A DNA stretch of 64,000 nucleotides from Anaerolineae bacterium (GTDB lineage: Bacteria; Chloroflexota; Anaerolineae; Aggregatilineales; Phototrophicaceae), in NCBI GenBank assembly GCA_022825675.1, contig JAJDWK010000094.1, positions 1-64,000 on the forward strand. The letters run 5' to 3'. The position numbers and the translations under genes are program-made. Numbering within the stretch: position 1 is the stretch's first letter; the number at the start of each line of letters is the position of its first letter. The notes beneath the pieces are model-generated. The model ran no database searches and was not told where the DNA came from. It saw only the letters and a program-made list of their open reading frames with translations. Shown here in pieces: positions 1-6,752 of this stretch.

Positions 1-42
1 AATATTAATTCACCACAACAAGCCGAATAAAACGCAAATTTA

Positions 43-136
43 ACCACCGAGGACACCGAGATACACCGAGAAAAGCATGAGAAGCCTCTTAATATCTTTA
101 CTCGGTGTCCTCATTTTCCTCTGTGCTCTCGGTGGT
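43..136. repeat. Interspersed inverted repeat (hairpin) of the ACCACCGAGGACACCGAG type
   Basis: The outer arms ACCACCGAG (43-51) and CTCGGTGGT (128-136) are perfect complements. Inside them GAGGACACCGAG (49-60) pairs with CTCGGTGTCCTC (101-112). The unit is AT-richer than its surroundings and contains short ACACCGAG iterations. Similar 'CACCGAGGACACCGAG' words are scattered through intergenic DNA of many environmental bacterial genomes; I know no agreed function for them. It encodes no plausible protein. Confidence 0.7.
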
Positions 137-185
137 AAGGGCTGTGTACAAACTACCCTGATAAGTGAAGAAGCATAGAGCCATT

Positions 186-908
186 TCAAGAAAAAACTTT
201 GTGTCCTTTGTGTCTTTGTGGTGAAAAACAATTTGATGCGATTGCCCTGGGGGGAGTGGCATTGCCCGGGCGTTTCGTGAGAAGTATCAGCTGCGCACTG
301 CTGGCTTCAAATTCGACAGACTGCGCCGCCACCTCAAAGCGCCCGCAGGGGAAGAGCGCGGCAATTTCCTCTTGGCGCAAGCGGGCATGGCGCTGCCCCA
401 TCAGCCGATACAGCCCGCGAATGAGCCAGCGGCGGGGTCCGCCGCCTTTGAGCGTACCCTGCAGTACAACAATCACTCGCGCGCTCGGCAGCAATATCCG
501 CTGAAGTTCCGCCAAGACTTCTGGCTCGAAGATAAATGCGGTGGGGAAGGTGCAGACGGCGGCGGCAATGCTGGCTGATGGCAGTGGCATACGGCGCGCA
601 TCCGCCTGCATGAGTGGCGCGGGCAAAGCCTGCCGCCGCAGCTTTCGCCGGGCGAGGCGCGTCATCTGCGGCGAAATATCAAGCGCGACGGCGCGGAAGC
701 CCGCCCGCTGCAAGTCGACCTGCAAATCACCGCTGCCCTGCGCCAGCTCGAGCACTGCTCCCGCCCGCGCCGGCATCAGCAGCGGCAAGGCGGCTCGCTG
801 CCAGCGGCGCCATTCGCCCAGCGATACCGCGCGGCTGACCCAATCGTAGGCGAAGGCGCACTCGTGGTAGAGCAGGCGAAAGAAGACGCGCCATAGAAGG
901 TTCAGCAT
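186..908 (-). CDS. Class I SAM-dependent methyltransferase (methyltransf_11 type)
   Basis: The protein has 240 residues. Motif I appears as ELAQGSGD at residues 54-61, an acidic residue ends strand beta-2 (D77 in ALDIS), and QADARRMPLP at 101-110 matches the motif typical of UbiE/methyltransferase-11 proteins. The substrate is unknown; a small molecule or lipid is more likely than a protein. It is the last gene of a minus-strand run that begins with sufC, and its ATG overlaps the stop of the upstream glycerophosphodiesterase by seven bases, so the two are probably co-translated. The final dozen or so codons run through the repeat at 197-223 and are unlike the rest of the protein, so the natural C-terminus may once have been earlier. 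Confidence 0.8.
   Translation of the reverse strand: MLNLLWRVFFRLLYHECAFAYDWVSRAVSLGEWRRWQRAALPLLMPARAGAVLELAQGSGDLQVDLQRAGFRAVALDISPQMTRLARRKLRRQALPAPLMQADARRMPLPSASIAAAVCTFPTAFIFEPEVLAELQRILLPSARVIVVLQGTLKGGGPRRWLIRGLYRLMGQRHARLRQEEIAALFPCGRFEVAAQSVEFEASSAQLILLTKRPGNATPPRAIASNCFSPQRHKGHKVFS
197..223. repeat. Second repeat word (CTTTGTGTCCTTTGTGTC...) at the end of the methyltransferase gene
   Basis: The word is built from CTTTGTG/CCTTTGTG iterations and has the same design as the 43-136 repeat (the other strand reads CACAAAGACACAAAGGACAC). It lies inside the last codons of the methyltransferase on the minus strand, so it supplies that protein's atypical C-terminal residues (QRHKGHK). This suggests the repeat inserted at, or was captured by, the 3' end of the gene. 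Confidence 0.6.
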
Positions 909-1666
909 GCGCGCAGCGCGCCGCGCATTGCCGCTGGGTCATCGGTGATGATTGCGTTTACGCCCAAGTCTCGCAACTGGCGGGCGCGTTCCGGCTCGTT
1001 CACCGTCCAGGCATTGACATAAAAAGTGTTGGCGCGCGCCCAAGACATATATGCCGCGTCAATTGAATCTTGCCAGGGGTGGCGCGCCTCATGGCGGATA
1101 TGCCGCATCAGCGCCTCCGTTTCTGGCGACTTCGTTGGACTGTAGAGAAAGCCGAGCATAACTTCCGCGCGCAGCGCCTTAAACTGCCTTAATGCCAGCG
1201 GGTTAAATGAAGAAACGATGGCGCGGTTTTCCAAGCGGTGGCGCGTGATGCTCGCCGCCACCGCTGCTTCAAGCGCGCCAGCGGACGCGCCGCTGGACTT
1301 TATCTCGATGTTCAAAAGCAGCTTCCGCCCAAACTGACGGCAGACTTCGTCAAGGGTCGGGATGCGCTCGCCGGCAAAGTCGGGAGCAAACCAAGCGCCA
1401 GCATCCAGCGCTTTTAACTCCGCCAAAGTGAAATCGGCGACATTGCCGGCGCTATTGCTGGTTGCGTCGACGCTATGGTCGTGTATCACAACAGCGCTGC
1501 CGTCTTTGCAAAGCTGCACATCAAACTCGATGCCATCAGCGCCTTTTTTGTACGCAAGGTCGAAAGCAGCCAATGTATTCATCGGCGCCTGCGCCATCGC
1601 GCCGCGATGCCCGAAGATGAGCGTTTCCCCGGAGCGCATCGCCGCCTGAATTGTGGGGAATGGCAT
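902..1666 (-). CDS. Glycerophosphodiester phosphodiesterase
   Basis: This 254-residue protein belongs to the GDPD/GlpQ TIM-barrel family, which hydrolyses glycerophosphodiesters to glycerol-3-phosphate and an alcohol. Visible family motifs are HRGA (residues 20-23), the metal-binding pair in GIEFDVQL, the general-acid histidine in VVIHDH, NIEIKSS, and AWTVNEP near the C-terminus. No signal peptide is seen, so it is probably cytoplasmic. One oddity: the usual PENT motif after HRGA reads PMNT (residues 28-31), and the codon is a clear ATG. The gene follows the Rieske gene closely and overlaps the methyltransferase. Its presence in a SUF operon is not explained by function. Confidence 0.88.
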   Translation of the reverse strand: MPFPTIQAAMRSGETLIFGHRGAMAQAPMNTLAAFDLAYKKGADGIEFDVQLCKDGSAVVIHDHSVDATSNSAGNVADFTLAELKALDAGAWFAPDFAGERIPTLDEVCRQFGRKLLLNIEIKSSGASAGALEAAVAASITRHRLENRAIVSSFNPLALRQFKALRAEVMLGFLYSPTKSPETEALMRHIRHEARHPWQDSIDAAYMSWARANTFYVNAWTVNEPERARQLRDLGVNAIITDDPAAMRGALRAC

Positions 1667-1683
1667 CGTTCACTCTCGAGCGC

Positions 1684-2010
1684 TTACAGCAGAATTTGGA
1701 TGCGGTCCTGGTCGATGCGCGTTTTATACCAAGGCGTATTGATTTCTGCCGGGCTGCGGGTGGCGCTGCCATCGCGGATATCAAAGCGCCCGCCATGCCG
1801 CGGGCACTCGATTTCAAAATTGATGAGTTTGCTCGGGCGCTCTTGCTGATCGAATGCCAGCGTGTTGCCATCATGCGTGCAGAGATCTTCAATCGCGTAG
1901 ATGACATTGTCCACATTAAAGACGGCAATCCAACTGCCGCCGACGCCGAAGACCTCCCGAGAGCCGGGTGGCAATTCGCTGCTCGCGCAGAGCGTTACCC
2001 ATTCCGCCAT
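1684..2010 (-). CDS. Rieske-type [2Fe-2S] ferredoxin of the SUF operon
   Basis: The protein is 108 residues long and is a single small Rieske domain. The two cluster-binding boxes are C44-T-H46 and C69-P-R-H72, so two Cys and two His ligate a [2Fe-2S] cluster. It resembles the soluble ferredoxin components of non-heme dioxygenases (NirD/BphF-like) and is probably cytoplasmic, because no membrane segment is seen. A GAGGG ribosome-binding site lies just before the ATG. It starts nine bases after the sufU-like stop. Rieske genes are common at the end of suf operons in Gram-positive and Chloroflexota genomes; electron supply for cluster assembly is a reasonable but unproved role. Confidence 0.88.
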   Translation of the reverse strand: MAEWVTLCASSELPPGSREVFGVGGSWIAVFNVDNVIYAIEDLCTHDGNTLAFDQQERPSKLINFEIECPRHGGRFDIRDGSATRSPAEINTPWYKTRIDQDRIQILL

Positions 2011-2019
2011 GCTTCGCCC

Positions 2020-2415
2020 TCAGCCGCTGGCTTCCAGTTTCGCCAAGTGCTCGCTGCCCGCGCCGACAACCAGAACTTGCAAGGGCAATAGCGCGCATTT
2101 CACGCGGTTGATGCTCAGCTTCAAGCCGATGTTTTCCAGCAGTTGTTCTTTTGGCGTGCGCAGCGCTTGCTCAAATGGCATACCGATGAGTTCTTCGCCG
2201 AACATGGAGGCTGAGGCTTGGCTGATGGCGCAGCCCTCGCCATCCCAGCCGACCTCAGCAATCCTGCCATCCGCGTCCAGGCGCAGGGTCAAGCGCAGGC
2301 GATCGCCACAGAGTGGATTATCTTCTTCGTGGTCGAAATCGTTGGGCTGCAGCAAGCCCCAGTTGCGCAGGTTGCGCGCATGATCCAAGATTTGCTGGCG
2401 ATACATTTCGTCCAT
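2020..2415 (-). CDS. sufU: SufU/IscU-like iron-sulfur cluster scaffold protein
   Basis: It belongs to the NifU N-terminal domain family. I prefer the ATG at 2415, which begins MDEMYRQQIL, the usual start of the family; an upstream ATG at 2436 would add seven unusual residues. The conserved Cys ligands are C36 (NPLCGD, with D38), C62 (GEGCAIS) and C107 (RVKCALL). The 45-residue gap between the second and third Cys is close to that of IscU and lacks the roughly 18-residue insertion of Bacillus SufU. It may act as scaffold or as sulfur-transfer partner of a cysteine desulfurase, but no desulfurase gene is nearby. Gene order after sufD supports the SUF role. Confidence 0.87.
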   Translation of the reverse strand: MDEMYRQQILDHARNLRNWGLLQPNDFDHEEDNPLCGDRLRLTLRLDADGRIAEVGWDGEGCAISQASASMFGEELIGMPFEQALRTPKEQLLENIGLKLSINRVKCALLPLQVLVVGAGSEHLAKLEASG

Positions 2416-2516
2416 CGCTAGCCGCCCTGCCCTCAAGCGAAAATATTGAGCTACCGCTGCCGCGCCGCGGATTTTAGCACGGTTCGCGGCGGGCTGGCAA
2501 GGCGCTGGACATAGCT

Positions 2517-3851
2517 TCAGCCGATGATTTTCGCTTCAATCTCGTGCATCAAGCGCTGGCGCACCTGCTCAAAAGGCACGCGATTGAGCAGCTCGTCAAA
2601 GAAGCCTTCGATTATCATCAGTTCGGCTTGCGGGCGCGTGATGCCACGGCTCATCAGATAATATATCGGTTCTTCTTCCAAAGTGCCGAAAGTGGCGGCA
2701 TGCGAGCAGGCGACATCATCCGCCTCGATTTCCAAGCCGGGCACGCTGTCCATGCGCGCGTCATCGCTCAGCATCAAGTTGCGGCAGACTTGATAGCCGT
2801 CAATCTTCTGCATCTGCGGCAGGGATTTAATCATGCCCTGCCAGAGGGTGCGCGCGCGATCGCGCGCGGCGCCTTTGAACAAGAGATCGGTATTCGTCAG
2901 CGGCGCATTGTGATTCTGCTGGGTATCCAGGTCGAAGAATTGGTCTTTATCAGCGAAGAAGAAGCCGCTAACGCGGGCATACGCGCCGCTGCCAACCGCA
3001 TCGACCTCGATGAATGCCTTGGTGAGGCGGCTGCCCATCACGCCATTCACCCAATCGAGCTGGGCATCGCGCCCGACGATGCCCCGCTGGTGGCTGAATT
3101 CGAAAGTCTCGCGGTTCCAATCTTGCAGCGAAACATAGCGCAGGTTAGCGGCAGCGCCGACAATCAGCTCGGTAGCGCCGATGAAGGCGGATTGCTGGCT
3201 GGCGGCGGCGGATGCGTATTCCACCTGCATCGTCGCCTGGGCATTTTCTTCCAACACAACCAGGACATGGCTCAAGGCGGCACCGGGCTGCGACTGAAAG
3301 GAAACGACATGCAGCGGCAATTCCACAGTTGTGTGGCGCGGAACATACACAAAGACGCCGTTATCCCACAGCGCGGCATGCAAAGCGGCAAATTTTCCAT
3401 CCGCTGGCTTGACCGCCTGCGTCAGCAGGTGCGCCTTCACCAGCGCTTCATGCTCGCGAACGGCGCTGCGCAAATCGGTGAAAATCGCGCCGCTGTCTTT
3501 GAGCGCGGGCGCGAGCTGCTTGTGCACGACCTTGCCATCAACAAAGACCAGCAGCCCGCCTTCAACCGCGCCCGTCAGCGGCTCGAGGTTTTTCGCCGGC
3601 ACCGCATCAAGGGTCGCGCCATTAGGCTGGAGGCGGCGCTGCGCTTCGTCCCAGCGGATATGGCGATAATCGGTGCGCCGCCACTCTTCTTCCATGTATG
3701 GCATCGGCGTCGCCTGATAGAGTTCCCATGCCGCCCGCCGCCGCTCGCGCAGCCATGCCGGCTCTTCATGCGCCTGGCTGAGCGCCTCAACCTGCGCGAA
3801 ACTGAAGCTCGGCGCTTGCGGGAAGGAAGCGCGCCTGCGTACTACCGCCAT
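2517..3851 (-). CDS. sufD: Fe-S cluster assembly protein SufD
   Basis: This 444-residue protein has the SufBD beta-helix core, with the typical N-terminal helical part (MEEEWRRTDY) and the C-terminal run DVACSHAATFGTLEEEPIYYLMSRG. SufD pairs with SufB and the ATPase SufC in the SufBC2D scaffold complex in the cytoplasm. Length and the C-terminal motif fit SufD better than SufB. It starts 136 bases after the sufB stop, a wider gap than elsewhere in the operon, and that gap holds a hairpin at 3893-3930. Confidence 0.93.
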   Translation of the reverse strand: MAVVRRRASFPQAPSFSFAQVEALSQAHEEPAWLRERRRAAWELYQATPMPYMEEEWRRTDYRHIRWDEAQRRLQPNGATLDAVPAKNLEPLTGAVEGGLLVFVDGKVVHKQLAPALKDSGAIFTDLRSAVREHEALVKAHLLTQAVKPADGKFAALHAALWDNGVFVYVPRHTTVELPLHVVSFQSQPGAALSHVLVVLEENAQATMQVEYASAAASQQSAFIGATELIVGAAANLRYVSLQDWNRETFEFSHQRGIVGRDAQLDWVNGVMGSRLTKAFIEVDAVGSGAYARVSGFFFADKDQFFDLDTQQNHNAPLTNTDLLFKGAARDRARTLWQGMIKSLPQMQKIDGYQVCRNLMLSDDARMDSVPGLEIEADDVACSHAATFGTLEEEPIYYLMSRGITRPQAELMIIEGFFDELLNRVPFEQVRQRLMHEIEAKIIG

Positions 3852-3892
3852 CGTTTTTTCCTTTTTCTGATATTTTGCCGTCGCACGGGACC

Positions 3893-3930
3893 GCTCCCAG
3901 CATAGCCAAGGATCCAGATACTCTGGGAGC
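3893..3930 (-). other. Hairpin between sufB and sufD
   Basis: GCTCCCAG (3893-3900) and CTGGGAGC (3923-3930) form a perfect 8-bp stem with a 22-nt loop. No T-run follows, so it is not a clear intrinsic terminator. It may tune or stabilise the operon message at the sufB-sufD junction. Confidence 0.4.
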
Positions 3931-3987
3931 AGCGCATTTTCGTAGTGCTATTACCGCTTGCGCGGGCGCGGACGCCCCGCCGAGTGG

Positions 3988-5436
3988 CTAGCCGATCGAG
4001 CCTTCCAATTGGATTTGAATCAAGCGGTTCAGCTCAAGCGCATATTCCATCGGCAGTTCTTTTACCAGCGGCTCCAAAAAGCCGTTGACAATCATCGCAT
4101 TGGCTTCATCCTCGCCAATGCCGCGGCTCATGAGATAAAAGAGCTGGTCTTCCCCCACCTTGCTGACCGACGCCTCGTGACCCATCGTCACATCTTTGGC
4201 GTCAATCTCAATCGTCGGGTAGGTATCGGAGCGGCTGTCGTCATCGAGCAGCAAGGCATCACAGACCACATTGCTCTTGCTGGAGCGCGCCGCCTCCGCG
4301 ATTTTGAGCAAGCCGCGATAGCTCGCCCGCCCGCCATCTTTGCTGATAGATTTGCTGATGATTTGGCTGGTGGTATTGGGCGCGAGATGCGTGATTTTCG
4401 CGCCGGCGTCTTGATGCTGCCCTTCGCCGGCAAAAGCGATCGACAAGACTTCGCCATGCGCGCCCTCGCCACGCAGAATCACCGCCGGATATTTCATCGT
4501 CAAGCGGCTGCCCAGGTTGCCATCCACCCATTCCATGGTAGCGCCTTCTTCCGCCACGGCGCGCTTGGTAACCAGGTTGTAGACATTGTTCGACCAATTC
4601 TGAATCGTGGTATAGCGGCAGCGTCCGCCTTTTTTCACGATGATTTCTACCACGGCGCTGTGCAAACTGTCGGAGCTGTAGATGGGCGCGGTGCAGCCCT
4701 CGACATAATGCACATAGGCGCCTTCATCGACGATGATGAGAGTGCGCTCGAACTGTCCCATATTCTGGGTGTTGATGCGGAAATAGGCTTGCAGCGGCAT
4801 CTCGACATGTACGCCAGGCGGCACATAAATGAAGCTCCCGCCCGACCAAACTGCCGTATTGAGGGCGGCGAATTTGTTGTCGTTGGATGGGATGACTGTG
4901 CCGAAATACTCCTGCACAATCTCGGGGTACTCGCGCAGACCCGAGTCCATATCCAGGAAGATGACGCCCTGCTCTTCCAGATTTTCCTGGATTTTGTGGT
5001 AGACCGATTCGCTGTCATATTGCGCCGAGACGCCATGCAGGAACTTCTGCTCCGCTTCCGGGATGCCCAGCTTGTCGAAGGTTTCCTTGATTTCGGGCGG
5101 CACTTCGTCCCAATCCGCTTCGGTTTTGTCGGTCGCGCGCACATAATAGTAGATGTCGTCATAGTCGATGCGGTTGAGGTCGCCGCCCCATTGCGGGGTC
5201 GGCTTGTCCAGGAAGATATGATATGCCTCAACGCGGCGGTCGGTCATCCACCGCGGCTCCGCTTTCATCCCGCTGATTTGCCGCACAATGTCTTCGTTGA
5301 CGCCCTTTTGGCTTTTGAAGGCGTACTCCACATCGTCATCATGGAAGCCATACTTCTCGGCATAACTCAAGCCGACTTCTTTTAAGGCTTCTTCTTCGTA
5401 GGTGAGCTGCTTTTCACTCAGAATCACTTCGCTCAT
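3988..5436 (-). CDS. sufB: Fe-S cluster assembly protein SufB
   Basis: A 482-residue SufB with the standard N-terminal region ([19 protein letters not shown]) and C-terminal motif [24 protein letters not shown]. SufB is the cluster-building scaffold of the SufBC2D complex. I start it at the ATG at 5436 ([10 protein letters not shown]), preceded by GAGG; an upstream start at 5502 would lie inside the end of sufC and adds residues unlike the family. It lies 26 bases after sufC. Confidence 0.95.
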   Translation of the reverse strand: MSEVILSEKQLTYEEEALKEVGLSYAEKYGFHDDDVEYAFKSQKGVNEDIVRQISGMKAEPRWMTDRRVEAYHIFLDKPTPQWGGDLNRIDYDDIYYYVRATDKTEADWDEVPPEIKETFDKLGIPEAEQKFLHGVSAQYDSESVYHKIQENLEEQGVIFLDMDSGLREYPEIVQEYFGTVIPSNDNKFAALNTAVWSGGSFIYVPPGVHVEMPLQAYFRINTQNMGQFERTLIIVDEGAYVHYVEGCTAPIYSSDSLHSAVVEIIVKKGGRCRYTTIQNWSNNVYNLVTKRAVAEEGATMEWVDGNLGSRLTMKYPAVILRGEGAHGEVLSIAFAGEGQHQDAGAKITHLAPNTTSQIISKSISKDGGRASYRGLLKIAEAARSSKSNVVCDALLLDDDSRSDTYPTIEIDAKDVTMGHEASVSKVGEDQLFYLMSRGIGEDEANAMIVNGFLEPLVKELPMEYALELNRLIQIQLEGSIG

Positions 5437-5462
5437 GTCCCGTCCTCGTCTGCTAGGCGCGC

Positions 5463-6248
5463 CTAAGCTGTCGGCAGCGCCGCGTGCATTTCTCGTATCC
5501 ACTCATAGCCCTTCTCTTCAAGCTCATGCGCCAGTTCGGGTCCGCCACTGCGCACGATGCGCCCGTCAAAGAGCACATGCACATAATCGGGCTTGATATA
5601 GTTGAGCATGCGCTGATAGTGCGTGATGACAAGCGCGCCCATATTCGGTCCGGCGAGCTCGTTGACACCATCGGCAACGATGCGCAGGGCATCAATATCC
5701 AAGCCGGAATCCGTTTCGTCCAAGACGGCAATCCGCGGCTCCAGCACCGCCATCTGCAGCACTTCCGCCCGTTTTTTCTCGCCGCCGCTGAAGCCTTCGT
5801 TGAGGTAACGCCCGGCAAAAGCATGGTCGATATGCAGCTGCGTCATCTTCTGACGCATCATGCGGGCGAATTTGGGGATGGCGATGCCTTTGCTTTCCGG
5901 GTCTTCCGCTTTCATGCGCGCGTTGATGGCATGGCGCAGGAAATTGCCCAAGGTCACGCCGGGGATGGCGACGGGATATTGGAACGCCAGGAACAAACCC
6001 GCGCGGCTGCGTTCGTCCGGCTCCATCTCCAGCAGATCTTCGCCATCGAGCAAAATCTGCCCTCCTTTGATTTCGTAGGCGGGGTTGCCCATCAGCACAT
6101 TCGCCAAGGTGCTCTTGCCCGAGCCGTTGGGTCCCATCAAGGCGTGGATTTCGCCCTGCTGTATCGTCACATCGACCCCGCGCAGGATCAACTCTTCTTC
6201 GCCCTCCACGCTGGCTTGCAAGTTCCGAATCTCCAGTGTTGTTGTCAT
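5463..6248 (-). CDS. sufC: Fe-S cluster assembly ATPase SufC
   Basis: The 261-residue ABC ATPase of the SUF system. Walker A is GPNGSGKS (residues 39-46), the ABC signature reads [13 protein letters not shown], and Walker B/D-loop reads [11 protein letters not shown], all with the SufC-specific wording. It drives conformational change in the SufB-SufD scaffold. It is the first gene of the minus-strand operon and sits behind the strong promoter at 6324-6352; an AAGGAGA ribosome-binding site precedes the ATG. Confidence 0.95.
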   Translation of the reverse strand: MTTTLEIRNLQASVEGEEELILRGVDVTIQQGEIHALMGPNGSGKSTLANVLMGNPAYEIKGGQILLDGEDLLEMEPDERSRAGLFLAFQYPVAIPGVTLGNFLRHAINARMKAEDPESKGIAIPKFARMMRQKMTQLHIDHAFAGRYLNEGFSGGEKKRAEVLQMAVLEPRIAVLDETDSGLDIDALRIVADGVNELAGPNMGALVITHYQRMLNYIKPDYVHVLFDGRIVRSGGPELAHELEEKGYEWIREMHAALPTA

Positions 6249-6323
6249 TCGCGGCGGGTCTCCTTCGCTCCGAGGTTTTAATTGCGGTTAACTTTACTGT
6301 GTACCCGTGTCAAACATCGCTGG

Positions 6324-6352
6324 AGTATAGCAGCAGCATGCGCCGCTGTCAA
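6324..6352 (-). promoter_or_regulatory. Sigma-70 promoter of the suf operon
   Basis: On the minus strand TTGACA (6352-6347) is followed by a 17-base spacer and TATACT (6329-6324), with an extended -10 TGC just upstream. This is close to consensus and points at sufC. Confidence 0.8.
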
Positions 6353-6381
6353 CGGCGGCTCGGGCGGGGAACATAGGGAAA

Positions 6382-6410
6382 TTGACAGCGGGCTGGCACT
6401 GTACTATGCT
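6382..6410 (+). promoter_or_regulatory. Sigma-70 promoter of the DUF59 gene
   Basis: TTGACA (6382-6387), a 17-base spacer and TATGCT (6405-6410) lead into the gene at 6446. An AGAGGAA ribosome-binding site is at 6432-6438. The -35 boxes of this and the suf promoter are only 29 bases apart, so one bound regulator could affect both. Confidence 0.7.
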
Positions 6411-6445
6411 TAGCGCCAGCGGCGAAGACACAGAGGAAATCAGAC

Positions 6446-6742
6446 ATGGACGAAAAAGAAGCGGGGCTGTACAACGCTTTGCGGGCGGTGATTGACCCAG
6501 AAATCGGCATGAACATCATCGAGCTCGGGCTGGTGCGCGGCGTACAAATTGAAGAGGAAAGCGCGCATGTCAATATGATAATGACGACGCCATTCTGCCC
6601 CTATGCGCCGCAGCTGCTGGAGCAGACGCGCCGCACCGCGCAGGACTTCCTGGGGCTGCCTACTACCATCGAAATGGGCATGGAAATGTGGGACCCCAGC
6701 ATGATGGAAGAGGGCGCTGCCAGCGATTGGGGCTTGTTCTGA
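6446..6742 (+). CDS. DUF59/MIP18-family iron-sulfur assembly factor (SufT-like)
   Basis: This 98-residue single-domain protein has DPEI at 17-20, the repeat-like core IIELGLVRGV, and the conserved TTPFCPYAPQL with C51, the reactive/metal-binding Cys of the family. Members (SufT, PaaD, Cia2/MIP18) help mature or target iron-sulfur proteins. It is transcribed divergently from the suf operon, which supports the role. The family name sufT is plausible, but domain membership alone does not settle it. Confidence 0.87.
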   Translation: MDEKEAGLYNALRAVIDPEIGMNIIELGLVRGVQIEEESAHVNMIMTTPFCPYAPQLLEQTRRTAQDFLGLPTTIEMGMEMWDPSMMEEGAASDWGLF

Positions 6743-6752
6743 CGCCGCCCGT

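Noticed and set aside
40..231. A 63-codon minus-strand frame over the repeats at the window start
   Set aside because: The translation is the repeat word read through (TTKTQRTQ, PPRAQRK) and has no start signal; it is a known kind of spurious ORF from such repeats.
2544..5385. Long open frames on the plus strand opposite sufD and sufB (for example 2544-3905 and 3958-5385)
   Set aside because: They mirror the high-GC codon pattern of the real genes; the translations have no known domain while the minus strand encodes clear SufD and SufB.
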